Shown: piece after piece, positions 1 through 11,825 of the stretch | Position numbering within the stretch: position 1 is the first letter of the stretch | How the letters are laid out: every line of letters starts with the position of its first letter | NCBI GenBank assembly: GCA_032622095.1 | Contig: CP136065.1 | Span: forward strand, 212,270,151 to 212,334,150 | Origin: Siphonodentalium dalli | Lineage: Eukaryota; Mollusca; Scaphopoda; Gadilida; Siphonodentaliidae | DNA length: 64,000 nucleotides | Direction of reading: 5' to 3' | Translations under genes and position numbers: made by a program | The notes under the pieces: generated by a model | Told to the model about the DNA's origin: nothing | Databases searched by the model: none | The model's input: the letters and a program-made list of their open reading frames with translations, nothing else

Positions 1-438
1 CGTACGGGTCAGTCCGAGGCGAGCGACTTCTATTTACGTCCGATTACCGCACTCCAGAGTTCACTTCCGTCCACACACAGTGAAGGAGCGATACTCCAAT
101 TTCAGGTCTCACCCCGAGTTCCCAATTCATCCATGGTTTTATATCATCCTTGGAATGCCTCGCTGAAACTCGTTAACATACTAGACTGCGATGGACAAGG
201 CAGAGGAAAGAGGAAGGCTGTTGTGTAATAAGACATCCCAACTGACCAAATATCTGTGAAGTTAACTGTACACGGACATTTGTAAGGTTAAAAATAGATA
301 GATACTCAGTCTAAGAAATATCGAAGGTTAATCCGTGCGATCAGGGATGTTACTGGTAGGTGGGGGTATATTATGTATCAATATGACAAAAGTTAGCATT
401 ACTGAGTATAATATGAGGCTTCAAATCGCCAAGTACCG
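1..438. other. Unassigned AT-rich flank
   Basis: I see no supported gene here. Short ORFs are broken and no convincing exon with paired splice sites is visible. It may be intron or 5' flank of the membrane-protein gene whose first recognised exon starts at 1214. Confidence 0.4.
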
Positions 439-635
439 TTAACCCTTTCATCACGGCAGCTGCGCTGGTGCAGCATTGGACATGTGTCAGTGCATTCTCT
501 TATATATGCGAGTCCCTCAAGGTAAATATTGTTAGGCCAATGTATTCTCTTCATATAGCCTCGCATATATAAGAGAATGCATTGGCACAGGGTTTACGCA
601 AAATTTCATGAAGCTCCAGTCATGGAAGAGTTTAA
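439..635. mobile_element. TTAA-flanked MITE with internal TATATA palindrome (piggyBac-like)
   Basis: TTAA lies at both ends (439-442 and 632-635). The left end reads TTAACCCTTTCATCACGG and the right end, reversed, TTAAACTCTTCCATGACTGG. Inside, GCATTCTCTTATATATGCGAG (about 493-513) is repeated inverted near 563-583. The TTAA target and a CCCTTT start recall piggyBac-type transposons, but no transposase is present, so this would be non-autonomous. Relatives occur at 50480-50780, 51430-51872 and 57677-57918. Confidence 0.6.
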
Positions 636-1213
636 CGCAACATATGCGTTTCGTGAGGGTGTCATGCCTCCCCTTTATTCCCGAATACCAGTTGACAGAG
701 GGGGTGAACATTAAATGAATGTTAACAGGGGGATACCGAATAAGAATATATGTAACGAAGGACATAAAGTTCAACTTCAATACCATCTTACTGTACCATG
801 CTAAGAGAAAAAACTCATAGCTACACATTAATCTATTTTCCAGTACAGTGATGACAGGATGCGACGCTGTTTATCTGTTAATGGATGCGCGCCCGATTAA
901 CAGATTCATGATTCCATATATGGAGCTTTTGAATATTCATGAATTCCATATATGGAATCATAAATATTCAGAAGTTCCATATTTGGAATGCACTTCCAGA
1001 ACTTTGATCTGTATCACTTAAATCGCGGAATGGTGGCGGCATAGATGAATCCAATATGGCCGCGATTCAGTTATCTCGCTTAAATATAGTGGACATTGTC
1101 ACATATTCACTCATATAAGTGAAACCGGGTATCTTTAGTTTATTCACAGCGTATTATAATACTGAAGGAAAACGATCTTTTTTTGTTACATTCTCTCGTT
1201 TTTTAACAAACAG
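636..1213. other. Non-coding, with a short gaattccatatatgga palindrome cluster
   Basis: The words TTCCATATATGGA and GAATTCCATATATGGAATC recur as near-palindromes around 910-990. The last ~45 bases (1170-1213) are a pyrimidine-rich tract ending in CAG that works as the acceptor of the exon at 1214. No ORF is supported. Confidence 0.4.
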
Positions 1214-1333
1214 ATTCCTCTGGTGGGGAACGGCTGGCAGTTGAAGAACATATTACTCCCGATGGTCGCCACGATGACGGCTATCAGATGCGCTAGAGTG
1301 ATCACAGCGATCGTCAAGAAAACTGATAGAAAG
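1214..1333 (+). CDS. Exon A of a multi-exon membrane protein, GC-AG donor
   Basis: The 120-bp exon (40 codons) starts after a T-rich tract ending AACAAACAG and ends at AAAG|GCAAGT, the form expected of a GC-AG intron donor. It opens and closes in phase 0, as do the three later exons. The encoded segment is hydrophobic in the middle (ILLPMVATMTAI) and ends in a basic stretch (KKTDRK), consistent with a membrane helix followed by a cytosolic loop. I do not recognise the family. The start codon and any earlier exons probably lie upstream. Evidence is splice signals, phase and reading frame only; a transcript would decide it. Confidence 0.45.
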
Positions 1334-1483
1334 GCAAGTAATATCGATGAAAGGAATCTTATCCGCGCAGGAAAAATTGTGTAAACCCTTCTTTATTTAA
1401 AGTGTCATTTTCCGTTGGCCCTATTCTTGTGGCAAAAGCAAGTATCACCACTAATGTCTTCTAATGTTATGTTGTCCTGTTAT

Positions 1484-1565
1484 TATACCCCCTTTAAAAA
1501 AAAAAAGGGGGGTATACTGTTTTGCACCTGTCCGTCCGTCCGTCCGTCCGTCCGTCCGTCTGTGC
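1484..1565. repeat. CCCC/GGGG hairpin followed by (CGTC)n microsatellite
   Basis: Positions 1484-1517 form a hairpin (TATACCCCC...GGGGGTATA around an A-rich loop). A GTCC/CGTC tetranucleotide run follows (about 1530-1565) and leads directly into the 174-bp tandem repeats. Confidence 0.75.
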
Positions 1566-1579
1566 GTGCGTCCATGCGT

Positions 1580-2600
1580 GAGTCCGTACGTCCGTCCGAT
1601 GTCTGTTCGTGTCATAACTTGAACATTAGTGCTCGGATCTCAATGAAATTAGGTATGGATGTTCACTATTATGAGGACATTTAATAGAGGGTTCCATCGT
1701 TTTGTTTGGATTTTCCATTCTAGAGTTATTCATCTTTGTTTATCTGGAAATAGTGGCTTTTTGGTCCGTCTGGTGTCTGTTCATGTCGTAACTTCAACAG
1801 TTGTGCTGGGATCTCAACCAAATTTGGTGTGGATGTTCACAACTATGAGGACATTAAATAGAGGGTTCCATCGTTTTGTTCGGATTTTCCATTCTAGAGT
1901 TATTCATCTTTGTTTATCTTGAAATGTTGGATTTTTGGTCCATCTGGTGTCTGTTCATGTCATAACCTGAACAGTAGTGCTCGGATCTCAATGAAATTTT
2001 GTATGGATGTTCACTACTATGAGGGCATTCAATAGAGGGTTCCATCGTTTTGTTCGGATTTTCCATTCTAGAGTTATACATCTTTGTTCATCTGGAAATG
2101 TTGGCTTTTTGGTTCGTCTGGTGTCTGTTCATATTGTAACTTCGACAGTTGTACTGGGATCTCAATGGTATTTGGTATGGATGTTCACTACTATGAGGAC
2201 ATTAAAAAGAGGGTTCCATCGTTTTGTTCCGCTTTTCTATTCTAGAGTTACTCATCTTTGTTCATCTGGAAATGTTGGCTTTTTGGTCCGTCTGGTGTCT
2301 TCATGTCGTAACTTCAACAGTTGTGCTGGGATCTCAATGGAATTTGGTATAGATGTTCACTGCTATGAGGACATTCAATAGTGGGTTCCATTGTTCTGTT
2401 CTGCTTTTCCATTCTAGAGTAATTCATCTTTGTTTATCCGGAAATGTTGGCTGTTTGATCCATCCGATGTCTGTTCAGCTCATAACTTGAACAGTAATGC
2501 TCGGATCTCAATGAAATTTAGTATGGATGTTCACCACTATGAGGACAGTTAATGGCACATTCAAATGTTTGTTTTGGTTTTTTGTTCTATAGTTATTCAT
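1580..2600. repeat. ~174-bp tandem repeat, about six diverged copies
   Basis: The phrase GATGTTCAC..CTATGAGGACATT recurs near 1657, 1831, 2004, 2178, 2351 and 2525, a spacing of about 173-174 bases. Each unit also holds TCATAACTTGAACAGT-like and CATTCTAGAGTTATTCATC-like segments. Open frames across it are repeat artefacts. It lies in the intron between exons A and B. Confidence 0.8.
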
Positions 2601-2734
2601 CTTTGTTTATATGAAAATGTTGATTTCTGGGTCCATATGTCTGAGTATAGCCATCATAAGTTATAGATGTGCCCACACTAGGCGGTATGCCATGAGGGGG
2701 TATGCACCGGACGACAGTCCATCTCTTGTTTTTC

Positions 2735-3540
2735 TAGGATGTTGGTTGGTCCTAATAAGTTGCTATGGTGTGTTGATGCTGTTAATTTCTAGGATATTGG
2801 TGGGACCTACTAAGTTGCCATGGTGTTGATGCTGTTATTTTCTAGGATATTGGTGGGTCCTACTAAGTTGCTATGGTGTTGCTGCTGTTAATTTTCTAGG
2901 ATATTGGTGGGTCATACTAAGTTGCCATGTTGTTGATGCTGTTAGTTTCTAGGATATTGGTGGGTCCTTCTAAGTTGATATGGTGTTGATGCTGTTATTT
3001 TTCTAGGATATTGGTGGGTCCTACTAAGTTTCTATGGTGTTGCTGCTGTTAATTTTCTAGGATATTGGTGGGTCCTACTAAGTTGCCATGGTGTTGATGC
3101 TGTTATTTTCTAGAATATTGGTGGGTCCTTCTAAGTTTCTATGGTGTTAATGCTGTTAATTTTCTAGGATATTGGTGGGTCCTACTAAGTTTCTATGGTG
3201 TTGATGCTGTTAATTTTCTAGGATATTGGTGGGTGCTACTACGTTGCTATGGTGTTGATGCTGTTAATTTTCTAGGATATTGGTGGGGTCATACTAAGTT
3301 ACCATGGTGTTGATGCTGTTAATTTTCTAGGGTATTGGTGGGTCCTACTAAGTTGCTATGGTGTTGATGCTGTTAATTTTCTAGGATATTGGTGGGTCCT
3401 ACTAAGTTGCCATGGTTTTGATGCTGTTATTTTTCTAGGATATTGGTGGGACCTACTAAGTTTCTATGGTGTTGAAGCTGTTGATTTTCTAGGATATTGG
3501 TGGGTCATACTACGTTGCTATGGTGTTGATGCTGTTATTT
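2735..3540. repeat. 54-bp minisatellite, ~15 copies
   Basis: The unit begins TTTTCTAGGATATTGGTGGG and contains TACTAAGTTGCYATGGTG and GTTGATGCTGTTAA. Copies differ by a few substitutions and short indels. It is intronic to the membrane-protein gene. Confidence 0.85.
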
Positions 3541-3582
3541 TTGTTTTATCAAATTGTCATTATTGCGACCGTTGGATAATCT

Positions 3583-4098
3583 CACCCCTGACCAAGTGGT
3601 CCTGCTAATGTACTATGATGCGGTGGGGTCCTGAATTGCTATGATGCGGGTAGGGCAAACTGATGCTGTTAACAACAAATACAGTTATATATTTTTAATT
3701 TATCTTTCGCGGTGGTCAGATAATCTGAATATATACAGGAAAAGCCATTATGCGTATCAAACATTCAAAAACATATTTATTGCGAAATATTTGTAATACT
3801 GGTTGTATTAGTTGTTGAAAATCGACAATAATCAAGATGTTTATTTACGTCGTTTTAGAAACACCAGCGCAGGCATTATTATATTTTTCAAAAATATATA
3901 TGTTCTTGAATGGTTCATATATACACACTGGATAGTTCTCAAATTGCTCGGATTATCCAAACACTGTGAAAAGTACAACTTTAAAACATATAACGGTATT
4001 TTTTCGTAACGGCATCAGTTTGCCCTACCCGCATCATAGCAATTCAGCAGGACGCAACCGCGTTATAGCATATTAACAGGATCACTTGATCAGGGGTG
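3583..4098. mobile_element. MITE with ~95-bp terminal inverted repeats and AATCT flanks
   Basis: The left end CACCCCTGACCAAGTGGTCC pairs with the right end ...TCACTTGATCAGGGGTG. The inner parts, including TAGGGCAAACTGATGC (left) and GCATCAGTTTGCCCTA (right), also pair. AATCT precedes the left end and follows the right end, a possible 5-bp target duplication. Half copies occur at 11826-12030, 54380-54640 and 55405-55585. The superfamily is not assigned. Confidence 0.65.
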
Positions 4099-4189
4099 AA
4101 TCTGAACGAATCGATGAAAATCATTAATCTGTAAAAGACATTCAAAAACTTATATATTGTAAATTGTTTTAATAATGGCTGTGTTGGTT

Positions 4190-4440
4190 GTTGCTAAGAG
4201 ACCGTTGCCAAGATGGCAATGAAAATTCTAAGAGACCATTGCCAAGATGGCTGTAGTTGGAAATTCTAAGAGACCATTGCCAACATGGCTGTAGATGGAA
4301 ATTCTAAGAGACCATTGCCAAGATGGCTGTAGATGGAAATTCTAAGAGACGATTGCCAAGATGGCTGTAGATGGAAATTCTAAGAGACCATTGCCAAGAT
4401 GGCTGTAGATGGAAATTTTTATAAACCATTGCCAAGATAT
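4190..4440. repeat. 38-bp minisatellite, ~6 copies
   Basis: The unit is GACCATTGCCAAGATGGCTG followed by TAGATGGAAATTCTAAGA. It lies just upstream of a (TA)n run (4486-4507) and exon B. Confidence 0.85.
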
Positions 4441-4583
4441 AGATGGATATCTAAGATTGACACTCCTGCCAGCAAAAATTGTCTATATATATATATATAT
4501 ATATATAGCACGCTCCTTGCGGGCTCATTATCAAGAAACCATTGAAAGCATGGCCAGTAATCGAATTTTTTTATTTTTTCCAG

Positions 4584-4736
4584 ATTGAATTGGGAGATTT
4601 GATTAAGGCCTTCGTCTCATTGTTTCTCCTCGTGGGATTGCCGTGGATATATCTGGATGACAGTATGACGGGGCACACATACCTCGCGACCTTTGCTATA
4701 TGTCTGCCTGTCTCCAAGCTCACCGTGCGATTAGTG
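4584..4736 (+). CDS. Exon B of the multi-exon membrane protein
   Basis: The 153-bp exon (51 codons) follows a strong polypyrimidine tract ending TTTTTTCCAG and ends at TTAGTG|GTATGT. Both edges are phase 0. It encodes one clear hydrophobic helix (roughly residues 6-22 of the exon, AFVSLFLLVGLPWIYL) and a second shorter one (residues ~33-44). The match of acceptor, donor, phase and membrane-like composition makes it the best-supported exon of this gene. Family unknown. Confidence 0.6.
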
Positions 4737-5899
4737 GTATGTTATCCGACCCATACATATATGTATAGCATTATTGATCATTGATCAAATTTAATGTTCA
4801 CATTTCGACGACCTTGAGATTTTGTCCGACAAGCAAATGTCGAAAATATATGTCGGTAAAGATTGTTGACATAAATGCATGCCAAGAACGGTTGGATCCC
4901 TCCTATATATAGCCCCACCCTTTTAAATGCATGCTGCTACGTCGCTGATCTTCTGTTTTGGATTAGCATATCATTCCTTGAAAATGTGAACTATGTAGAT
5001 CCCTCATAGCTCTATCACTTAAACAAGCAGCTACATCCTGGAAATGTGAACAGTATTGCTCTCTTGGTTAGTGAATCGAGACATGGAAATTTGAAGTCTC
5101 CATATACCTATTATCTCTAGATATTGTGCAAGAACCATTCCAACCCCCTAGACTTAAAATTGCATGTATACCCCTGCAATTTGAACTTGGCCTTCATTTG
5201 GTTAGTTCGTTAATCAATTTGTTGGAAATGAGCCCCCCATATGGGGAATTCTTTGAGAAATCGCCGGTTCCACACTATTCCAATTTTAAATCCTGTTCAG
5301 CGGTTTGTCACTTAATTTGTTCCACGTTCCATGTCATTAAGCGCGAAATATGATGGCGTTATAGGGTATACGAAACTACTATCCGAGATGTCCATCATAT
5401 TTTTATTTAAAATTTGAGCTGGCGGTTAGGTGGTCGGTCATCTAAAAGTAAAAAAAATCTTAATATAAAATGTTCAAAACCGCCAAGCTCGACTATGAGA
5501 GTGATAAATGATAATCATTAAACATGTTTCGAATTAAAAAAAACTTGGTACAACTGGTGTTTAAAAAAGAGAAATCGGCCAAAAATCGACAAGAAATCTG
5601 CGTAAAAGGCGATGTTTTGATTTTGTGATCACGCCCCCTATTAACCGACCAATTGGGAACATTACTGCCAATATAAATTGGCCATATAAGTAATTGGCTG
5701 GTGCTATTCCATCATAATTCACGCGAAAACAGCGTTTAAAAGGCTCTTAAAAATTTCAAACCGCCAAGCTTGTCTTTTAGTCACCTCCCTCAAAAACTTC
5801 CAAGCTTGCATTTTAGCCACTCTCAAAAAATATACTATATTCGTCGTTATGTTCTCCATCGCCCCTCATGTCGCGGTTAATTTCACAAAATATTATACT
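4737..5899. other. Intron B-C, no gene seen
   Basis: AT-rich sequence with short diverged words (for example AAACCGCCAAGCTTGTCTTTTAG repeated in altered form at 5480 and 5760). The 75-codon frame at 5126-5353 has no supporting features and I do not call it. Confidence 0.4.
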
Positions 5900-5936
5900 C
5901 ATGTATAAGAAACAGCATTGCATCCACAGTTACGAC

Positions 5937-6120
5937 GCGCATATACATGTACCTTACATGGACGCTCATATACATGTACATTACAGGTTCTGAAGATCAC
6001 TCGCTCATATACATGTGCCTTACAGGTTCTGACGATCACTCGCTCATATACATGTACCTTACAGGTTATGGAAATCACTCGCTCATATACATGTACATTA
6101 CAGGTTCTGAAGATCACTCG
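5937..6120. repeat. 39-bp minisatellite that duplicates a 3' splice site
   Basis: About four to five units of CATATACATGTACATTACAG + GTTCTGAAGATCACTCGCT. The last unit runs into exon C, so the unit is the intron end plus the first 19 bases of that exon. Each copy therefore holds its own TTACAG|GTT acceptor. Confidence 0.8.
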
Positions 6121-6226
6121 CTCTGGAATGTGTTTCTTCGACAGAAGCTTCGTTGGTCCCGTTTTCGTCTTGTTGATGAGATTATCGGGAATATGTTCTC
6201 CCGTCTCTGCATTAACCATAGCAATG
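6104..6226 (+). CDS. Exon C of the multi-exon membrane protein
   Basis: The 123-bp exon (41 codons) runs from TACATTACAG|GTT to GCAATG|GTATGTTC, with both edges phase 0. The product has a hydrophobic core (SFVGPVFVLLMRL and ICSPVSALTIAM) after a short basic start (VLKITRSG). The first 19 bases are tandemly duplicated upstream with the acceptor, so alternative acceptors are possible. 39 bases is 13 codons, so using an upstream acceptor would insert 13-residue multiples without shifting frame. Family unknown. Confidence 0.55.
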
Positions 6227-6553
6227 GTATGTTCATTGTGTACCCAAATCTTTGTCCTATATATCTTTCTACAAGCACATCAAAAATCCATTGGCGCCCA
6301 CACAACGTTCGAGCATCAAGATCACGCAGTGTGATCACTTGAATGCATGCGGTTCGGTCGAAAATCAGGTTCTCGGTAGTTATATGTCCGTTCTCGGTGT
6401 GTATTTTGTCTATGCTATCGAAAGTCGAATCCGTATATATGGAGTGTATTTCATAAAATAGTTCCTATTTTATGTTGAATTGTGTGAACATGATTAACGC
6501 CATCCAATTATAAAAGTAGCGAAAACTTGTTTTCTGCAGAGACGCCGATAAAT

Positions 6554-6710
6554 AAGGATTAACTGTCATGTGGACTGTTTTTATGGAGATGTAACCGTGA
6601 GGTAAGTGGTCACAACTTGTGTAAAACCCGAAGGGTTTTACATACAAGTTATGACCACTTACCTCACGGTTACATCTCCATAAAAACAGTCCACATGACA
6701 GTTAATCCTT
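6554..6710. repeat. 157-bp near-perfect palindrome with a tiny loop
   Basis: AAGGATTAACTGTCATGTGG at the left pairs with CCACATGACAGTTAATCCTT at the right, and the arms stay almost fully complementary to the centre near AACCCGAAGGGTT (about 6632). Probably a small fold-back MITE. Confidence 0.85.
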
Positions 6711-8010
6711 ATATTTATATACATTTAGCGAAAAAGCCACTTTTGTAAATGTATTTAAATCGAAAAGTGTATCGTGACAAAACCAGCCCAAAATAACCCA
6801 TAGCACCCTTGGCAAAAGTTAACAGGAACAATTGAAACCCGATGATTTATTAAGTCAATACTGCGCAATCCAAATGCGCCCAAAAACATTACGCGTTCGT
6901 CTTTCCAAACCCAAATGACGTATCGATGTTGTTATGAGCTTGGAGTTATTAGCTGTTGCGCATTTACCGAGAAATAACTGCAACTAGCCACGTGGGCGCC
7001 GACCAATCAGAATGCTGGATTTAGTGATGACAACACTTAGTATGTAAATATAAGAAGATAAATGTGGCCACACACTATAGTGTATAATTAAGAGAGGTAA
7101 AGTGGCACAATTCCAGAAATGGGGACCGGATTAAATCCATGTATTTTTGTTTTAAATGACCAAAAAATTCAAAATATGTTTGTTCATAGATATACTACAA
7201 TAATAAAAGATTAAGTATAATGTGATAAATAAATTTGTCATTCCCAAAAAGATGCATTTGAACGTCAAAACAAAACAAAAAGTTTGAGACGAAAATACTC
7301 ACTGGTAAGAATATCAAATAGCCAACAGGAGGTATCAACATGTAGCTAATACTCCCATGCAGTGACAACGCGTAGCGGATTTCCTAGTTTCAACTTTCAA
7401 ACCTAAAACACCAGAAATTTGAATTTAATATATGTAAACAAACCACCCAAAAAGACATCCATTTGCAAGAACTATTTCAGAAAACTATGGAGCACCACTT
7501 TACTATCAATAATACATGTATGCAAAAATGTACGGTCCCAAATACCATGCACAGCGAAATAGCTTATCATACTTCCTGTTTACCTTTCTTCGTGAGTTTC
7601 GATTTCGGCTGGAAACACACAGGAAATTCCCTTTTCAATCTTCAGCTGGGGTCCCCATAAAAGCCGAACATTACCGAACACAAGTCCAAATAATGGGAAA
7701 TATAACAAATAAAGTTCACAGTCATATGTATTCATGTTCAGACTATTACCATACGAAGTTTGGTGGAGTTTGGGCCACTAATAAGTGTTTTATTTCATGT
7801 TTTGTAAAAAGCGTTTTGTGTTCGGCATAGAAAAGCCGAACACAAGCTGAAATTAACCATTATTTGTCCTGGCGCTGGGAGAGGCTCCCCGCTTGAGAAT
7901 GTAGATAGAGATCGAAGCTTGGAATGACTATCTCATCATGTTCATTTCATCAATAAAATGTCGACCCATGCACGCATGTCGATTTCAACGAATCTCGGCA
8001 AACAACGTCA
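6711..8010. other. Intron C-D, no gene seen
   Basis: AT-rich intronic sequence. GCCGAACACAAG-type words recur at about 7670 and 7835. The overlapping 65- and 104-codon frames near 7463-7830 show no domain, signal or splice support. Confidence 0.4.
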
Positions 8011-8014
8011 TCGT

Positions 8015-10838
8015 CACTGTGTAGGAACGGTTACATCGGAAATCGTTCTATCGCCGATTTGTGATGGTTCTTGACTGATTTGTGACGGTTCCTGATGATC
8101 CAAATTAAACATTTTCGCGAGTTTTTGACAGTTAAAACGCAATTTTTGAGCCATCTAGGTGATAATTTGATTATTTTTTCCATTCCCCTCATAATCTATG
8201 GTCCCAAACAACGTAAACATAATGAAAATCCTGTTTTGCGAGTAATAACAACGACGAAAACTGCGAATTGTGATATCTAAATCGGTTCTCTCCCGATCGA
8301 GTCGGTTCTCTCCCAATTTAATCGGTTCTGTCCGGGAAATACGATGAATATTATCTGGAAGTATACGTGACAATAACCAAGTGAGCACAACGAAATATCA
8401 ATTATGTTGAATTTACACTACGTATGATCAATTACGGTGAGTTACACTGCATTCTTATTTATAATTATGTGTCAACAGTAGTAACAGAATCGTTTACTTT
8501 ATTGTGACGCAAAGCATGCAATTTGACATAAATGGTCAATGTGAACTGCGAAGAATGATTTTTCCTCAACAAACCAATCATAATGGTCGACTGATTCAAA
8601 ATGGCCGCCACTTGTTTTCAATATGGCCGCCACTTTTTTTTCAAAATGGCCGCCTCTTTTTTTTTTAAAGAGTCGCATTTTTCGGTTGTATTAAACTTAT
8701 ACGAACCACGTGACTTCCATTCCTTATTCGAACATGGCCGCCGCCCATGCAGAGGGGTTCATATAGGTGACCCATGCCATTTCTCGGTTCCTTTATATAT
8801 TAAGGTCAAACAAAGGGTGCTGAAAGTTGCCCCACCCACAAGACGCCTTAAAGAGTCACCACAAACCCCACCCGATCCAAAATTGACGGCGGTCAACTGA
8901 ATTTCGATCGGTGGGAGGAATGTTTATGGTGTCCTGTGGACACATGTTTTAATTTAATTTTGTCCACAGTTGTCATTTCACCTTGAGGCAGTATGAACGA
9001 CAAAGTGAGTGCGAGTCGATTTAGCCAGTCCGTGTACCGGTATATAGTTGTAATTAAGTTCGTTTTAACTCTATTTTGGGCTTACTTGTGCAATTTGGGT
9101 TATTTATATAAATGCTTCGTATACAAATTAGGAGCTAAGCATATACGAGCGTATTAACATTTCACTCGATGATATTTTGGATGGTTCGAGCGAAATGAAA
9201 ACTATATATTTAATAAAATTAAATAAATACACATAAAACATGGTCTATTCCCAATATGTTGGTGCACATCTCCATGACAAAACATCACAAATTAATTTTA
9301 AATGTTTGTATACTTACTGCTTGGTTGTTTTATTTGTGTAGTCGTTCCTTGTTTACGTATTATATATATATTTTTTTGTTATTAAATAACATTTGATATT
9401 TTAATTTGATTTATTTCATTATTTATTCCTTTGGGATCAAAATGGTTGGAAACTAAAAATTGTAACATTTTACTAAAGTAATTGTAATCGTAATCAATTA
9501 TATTTGGAAAAAATGTATTCAATAATCGTAATCATGTAAATCAAAAGTAATTGTGATCGTAATCGATTACATTGGCATGTAATCGCCCCAACGCTGGCTA
9601 GAATTGAACACATATCCCACATGGAACTTTCAACCACAGACCTTCATTTATCAAATAAAGTCACTTGGTGGTTTGCGCTCCAAAATACGCGTAATAATAG
9701 TCGCTTTTTAAGTTTTCCGATATAGAAATAGCTCGATAAACACTTGAAATACCTTTCTATGAGCAGTATAATAATGTCATAGAAAGACAAATTTGAGTCA
9801 CGAAAAATACAACTTTGAACCTGATGTTTGAACGACATGGAACAGAAAAGAGCGTTCCGTGTTAGTCTATTCTTGATAAATAAAGAGCCTTTGTTTCACT
9901 TCTGTACGAAAAAAATAGGCTCTGATGTATTTCTCAGAGCATATGAGGCCGGTATATATACTTATCAACATTTCTTGTATTTGCAACCAATCTTATACAT
10001 CCTTAGAAATTACTTAGACAAAATTTGGAAGCTCGAATGAGCCATGTCCATTTAAATTAACAGAATATCATGACAGTAGATATCTAATTTCATTGGGTCA
10101 ATTATGCGGGCGTGCACGATTATATATGATCCTATACCCAACATGACTTTCAATATGTTGTATCTGCCACTCGAAGTGACGGTAATGCCACTTAATCTTC
10201 TGTTATACTAGATAGCTATACTCTTATTTCTTAATACACTTGTTGGATTATGTAGGTAACATCCGCTGCAACCATTATCGGGTTTAATACGTTTGTTACA
10301 CACAATTAATGATCCCAAAGTGCAGATATCGTTCGAATAAATATCACGTAAAGAACCGTCACAGCCGTGATTACCTTGGAATAGAACAGTAACACTCATA
10401 ACAGTTGTGATTGGGCGGCTAATGCTCCAAAGTACCGACACACATCGGGATATTTCCTCAGCTATTTTACAGAAGAATAACACAGGTACAATTTATACTT
10501 AGTGTTCGTCTTCAGAATGCGTTTACCAGTCGGTATGCTACCGAAAACAAAGAAATTACGTTTACAAGGCTTGATTTTCAGTGATTACATGTTGATAATT
10601 ACACGTTAACTCGCTATATCCGAGTTAATTGTTATCTAAAGTTCAGGTTTAGGTAAAACGGCACGTATTTAGCCTATGTTCGTTCAAGAAAGTTTAATGT
10701 ATTTAAGATGTATATATAATTATGCGTGATTTTGTCCGGAAAATGATCATTTTTAATCATAAGGAACCCTAACAAATCAGTCAAGAACCATCACAATACC
10801 GTGATAGAACGACTTCCGATGTAACAGTTCCTACACAG
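8015..10838. repeat. Diverged inverted repeat pair bounding ~2.8 kb
   Basis: TGTAGGAACGGTTACATCGG ... GATGGTTCTTGACTGATTTG (8019-8085) is matched inverted by CAAATCAGTCAAGAACCATC ... CGATGTAACAGTTCCTACAC (about 10772-10838). This may be the ends of an old transposon. Inside are a GGCCGCC-containing cluster at 8598-8657, AT-rich sequence and a diverged copy (9640-10050) of a repeat also present at 28560-28980 and 41150-41560. No coding region is convincing. Confidence 0.5.
8598..8657 (+). promoter_or_regulatory. Three AATGGCCGCC-type motifs in 60 bp
   Basis: AAAATGGCCGCCAC, CAATATGGCCGCCAC and CAAAATGGCCGCCTC occur in series about 22 bases apart. They resemble, but do not exactly match, the ATGGC-core sites bound by YY1-type factors. 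Function is inferred only from the clustering. Confidence 0.3.
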
Positions 10839-11590
10839 TAATTGTAAGATAAGAAATTTGTAACTCTTGAACATTTTGACCAAAGTTGGGGATATACACC
10901 AATTAATCACCCCATCCCCAAGTCCCACACCACCCCAATCACGTCATAACCTATCAATGATTTAGTTGAACGTGATTTCATAAGTTCTATTCATGTCTGG
11001 GCGACAAACATGTGTAAATGTCCCTCAGTCGGACTTCAGAGGAGGAAATATGATGTCGCTGGCATTGAAATATTGTCACACCTGGATCTTTAAATAATGC
11101 CCAGATTAAGTAAATGAATATAACATCTCATATTCTCCTGAGAGTATATTTATATTACCATTGGTCATTTATATAGGCGGGCATGATTATGATACTATAC
11201 TTATCGGGACTTTCAATATTTTATTTCTGCCAATTAATGTCACTTAATCTCCCGTATTAGGTATGTATTGTGTTATTTCTTAATATACCTGTTCTATCAT
11301 GCAAATTACATAAGCTACAGTCATTATCTGGTTTAAAATGTCAGATATACAAGACGATTTTCGGAACAAAGTGCAGAATAAATCTCATGTACAGAACCGT
11401 CACAGCCATGATAGGTTTGAAATAGAACCGTAACACGCACCCGTGTTGATTACGAGGACACAGCTCCCAATTATCAACCCCTATCGGGATACTTTCAGCT
11501 ATTTTCAGGATTAAGGGAATGAAAGATAACCCCCGGCAGCTAAATTCATAATAAATTATATTCACCTGAATGTCTGTCTTCTCTCAATAT
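10080..11590. repeat. Diverged direct duplication (~440 bp, ~1.07-kb spacing)
   Basis: 10080-10520 and 11140-11590 share ordered blocks: GGCGGGCATGATTATGAT-like starts, GACTTTCAATAT, ACTTAATCTYC, AAAGTGCAGA, AGAACCGTCACAGCC and ATCGGGATA..CTCAGCTATTTT. Both lie in the intron before exon D. The frames seen in each copy do not correspond well, so I do not call them coding. Confidence 0.6.
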
Positions 11591-11694
11591 CGATAACATG
11601 TAATGACAATGTTTAGAAATTAGTTGTGCTTCGACATCCAATCATTATTCCAAACAAATATGGCGGCTCAACATACTTTACCATTTATTTACAG

Positions 11695-11814
11695 GTGTTT
11701 TCAGCAGTGGACATGGCTGTGTTCGTCGTCATGCTTCTGACAGACTTGTGTAATGTTCTGGATGTTCAACTATTCAGTTTGAAGAAAAACATCATACATA
11801 GTCCCCGTGCATAA
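11695..11814 (+). CDS. Terminal exon D of the multi-exon membrane protein
   Basis: The exon follows ATTTATTTACAG and opens in phase 0 (GTG TTT TCA). It encodes 39 residues and ends TAA at 11812-11814. It holds a clear hydrophobic helix (AVFVVMLLTDLCNVL) and a short polar tail (KKNIIHSPRA). The stop overlaps an AATAAA hexamer at 11813-11818, a candidate poly(A) signal that supports this as the last exon. Together exons A-D encode about 171 residues with some four membrane helices. I cannot name the family, and further exons upstream of 1214 are likely. Confidence 0.55.
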   Translation: MFSAVDMAVFVVMLLTDLCNVLDVQLFSLKKNIIHSPRA

Positions 11815-11818
11815 TAAA
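11813..11818 (+). terminator. Candidate poly(A) signal AATAAA
   Basis: AATAAA overlaps the stop codon of exon D. The very short distance from stop to signal is unusual but possible. Confidence 0.4.
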
Positions 11819-11825
11819 TGTATTC

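Noticed and set aside
1415-2381. Series of ~87-124 codon ORFs
   Set aside because: They are translations of the 174-bp tandem repeat in an intron.
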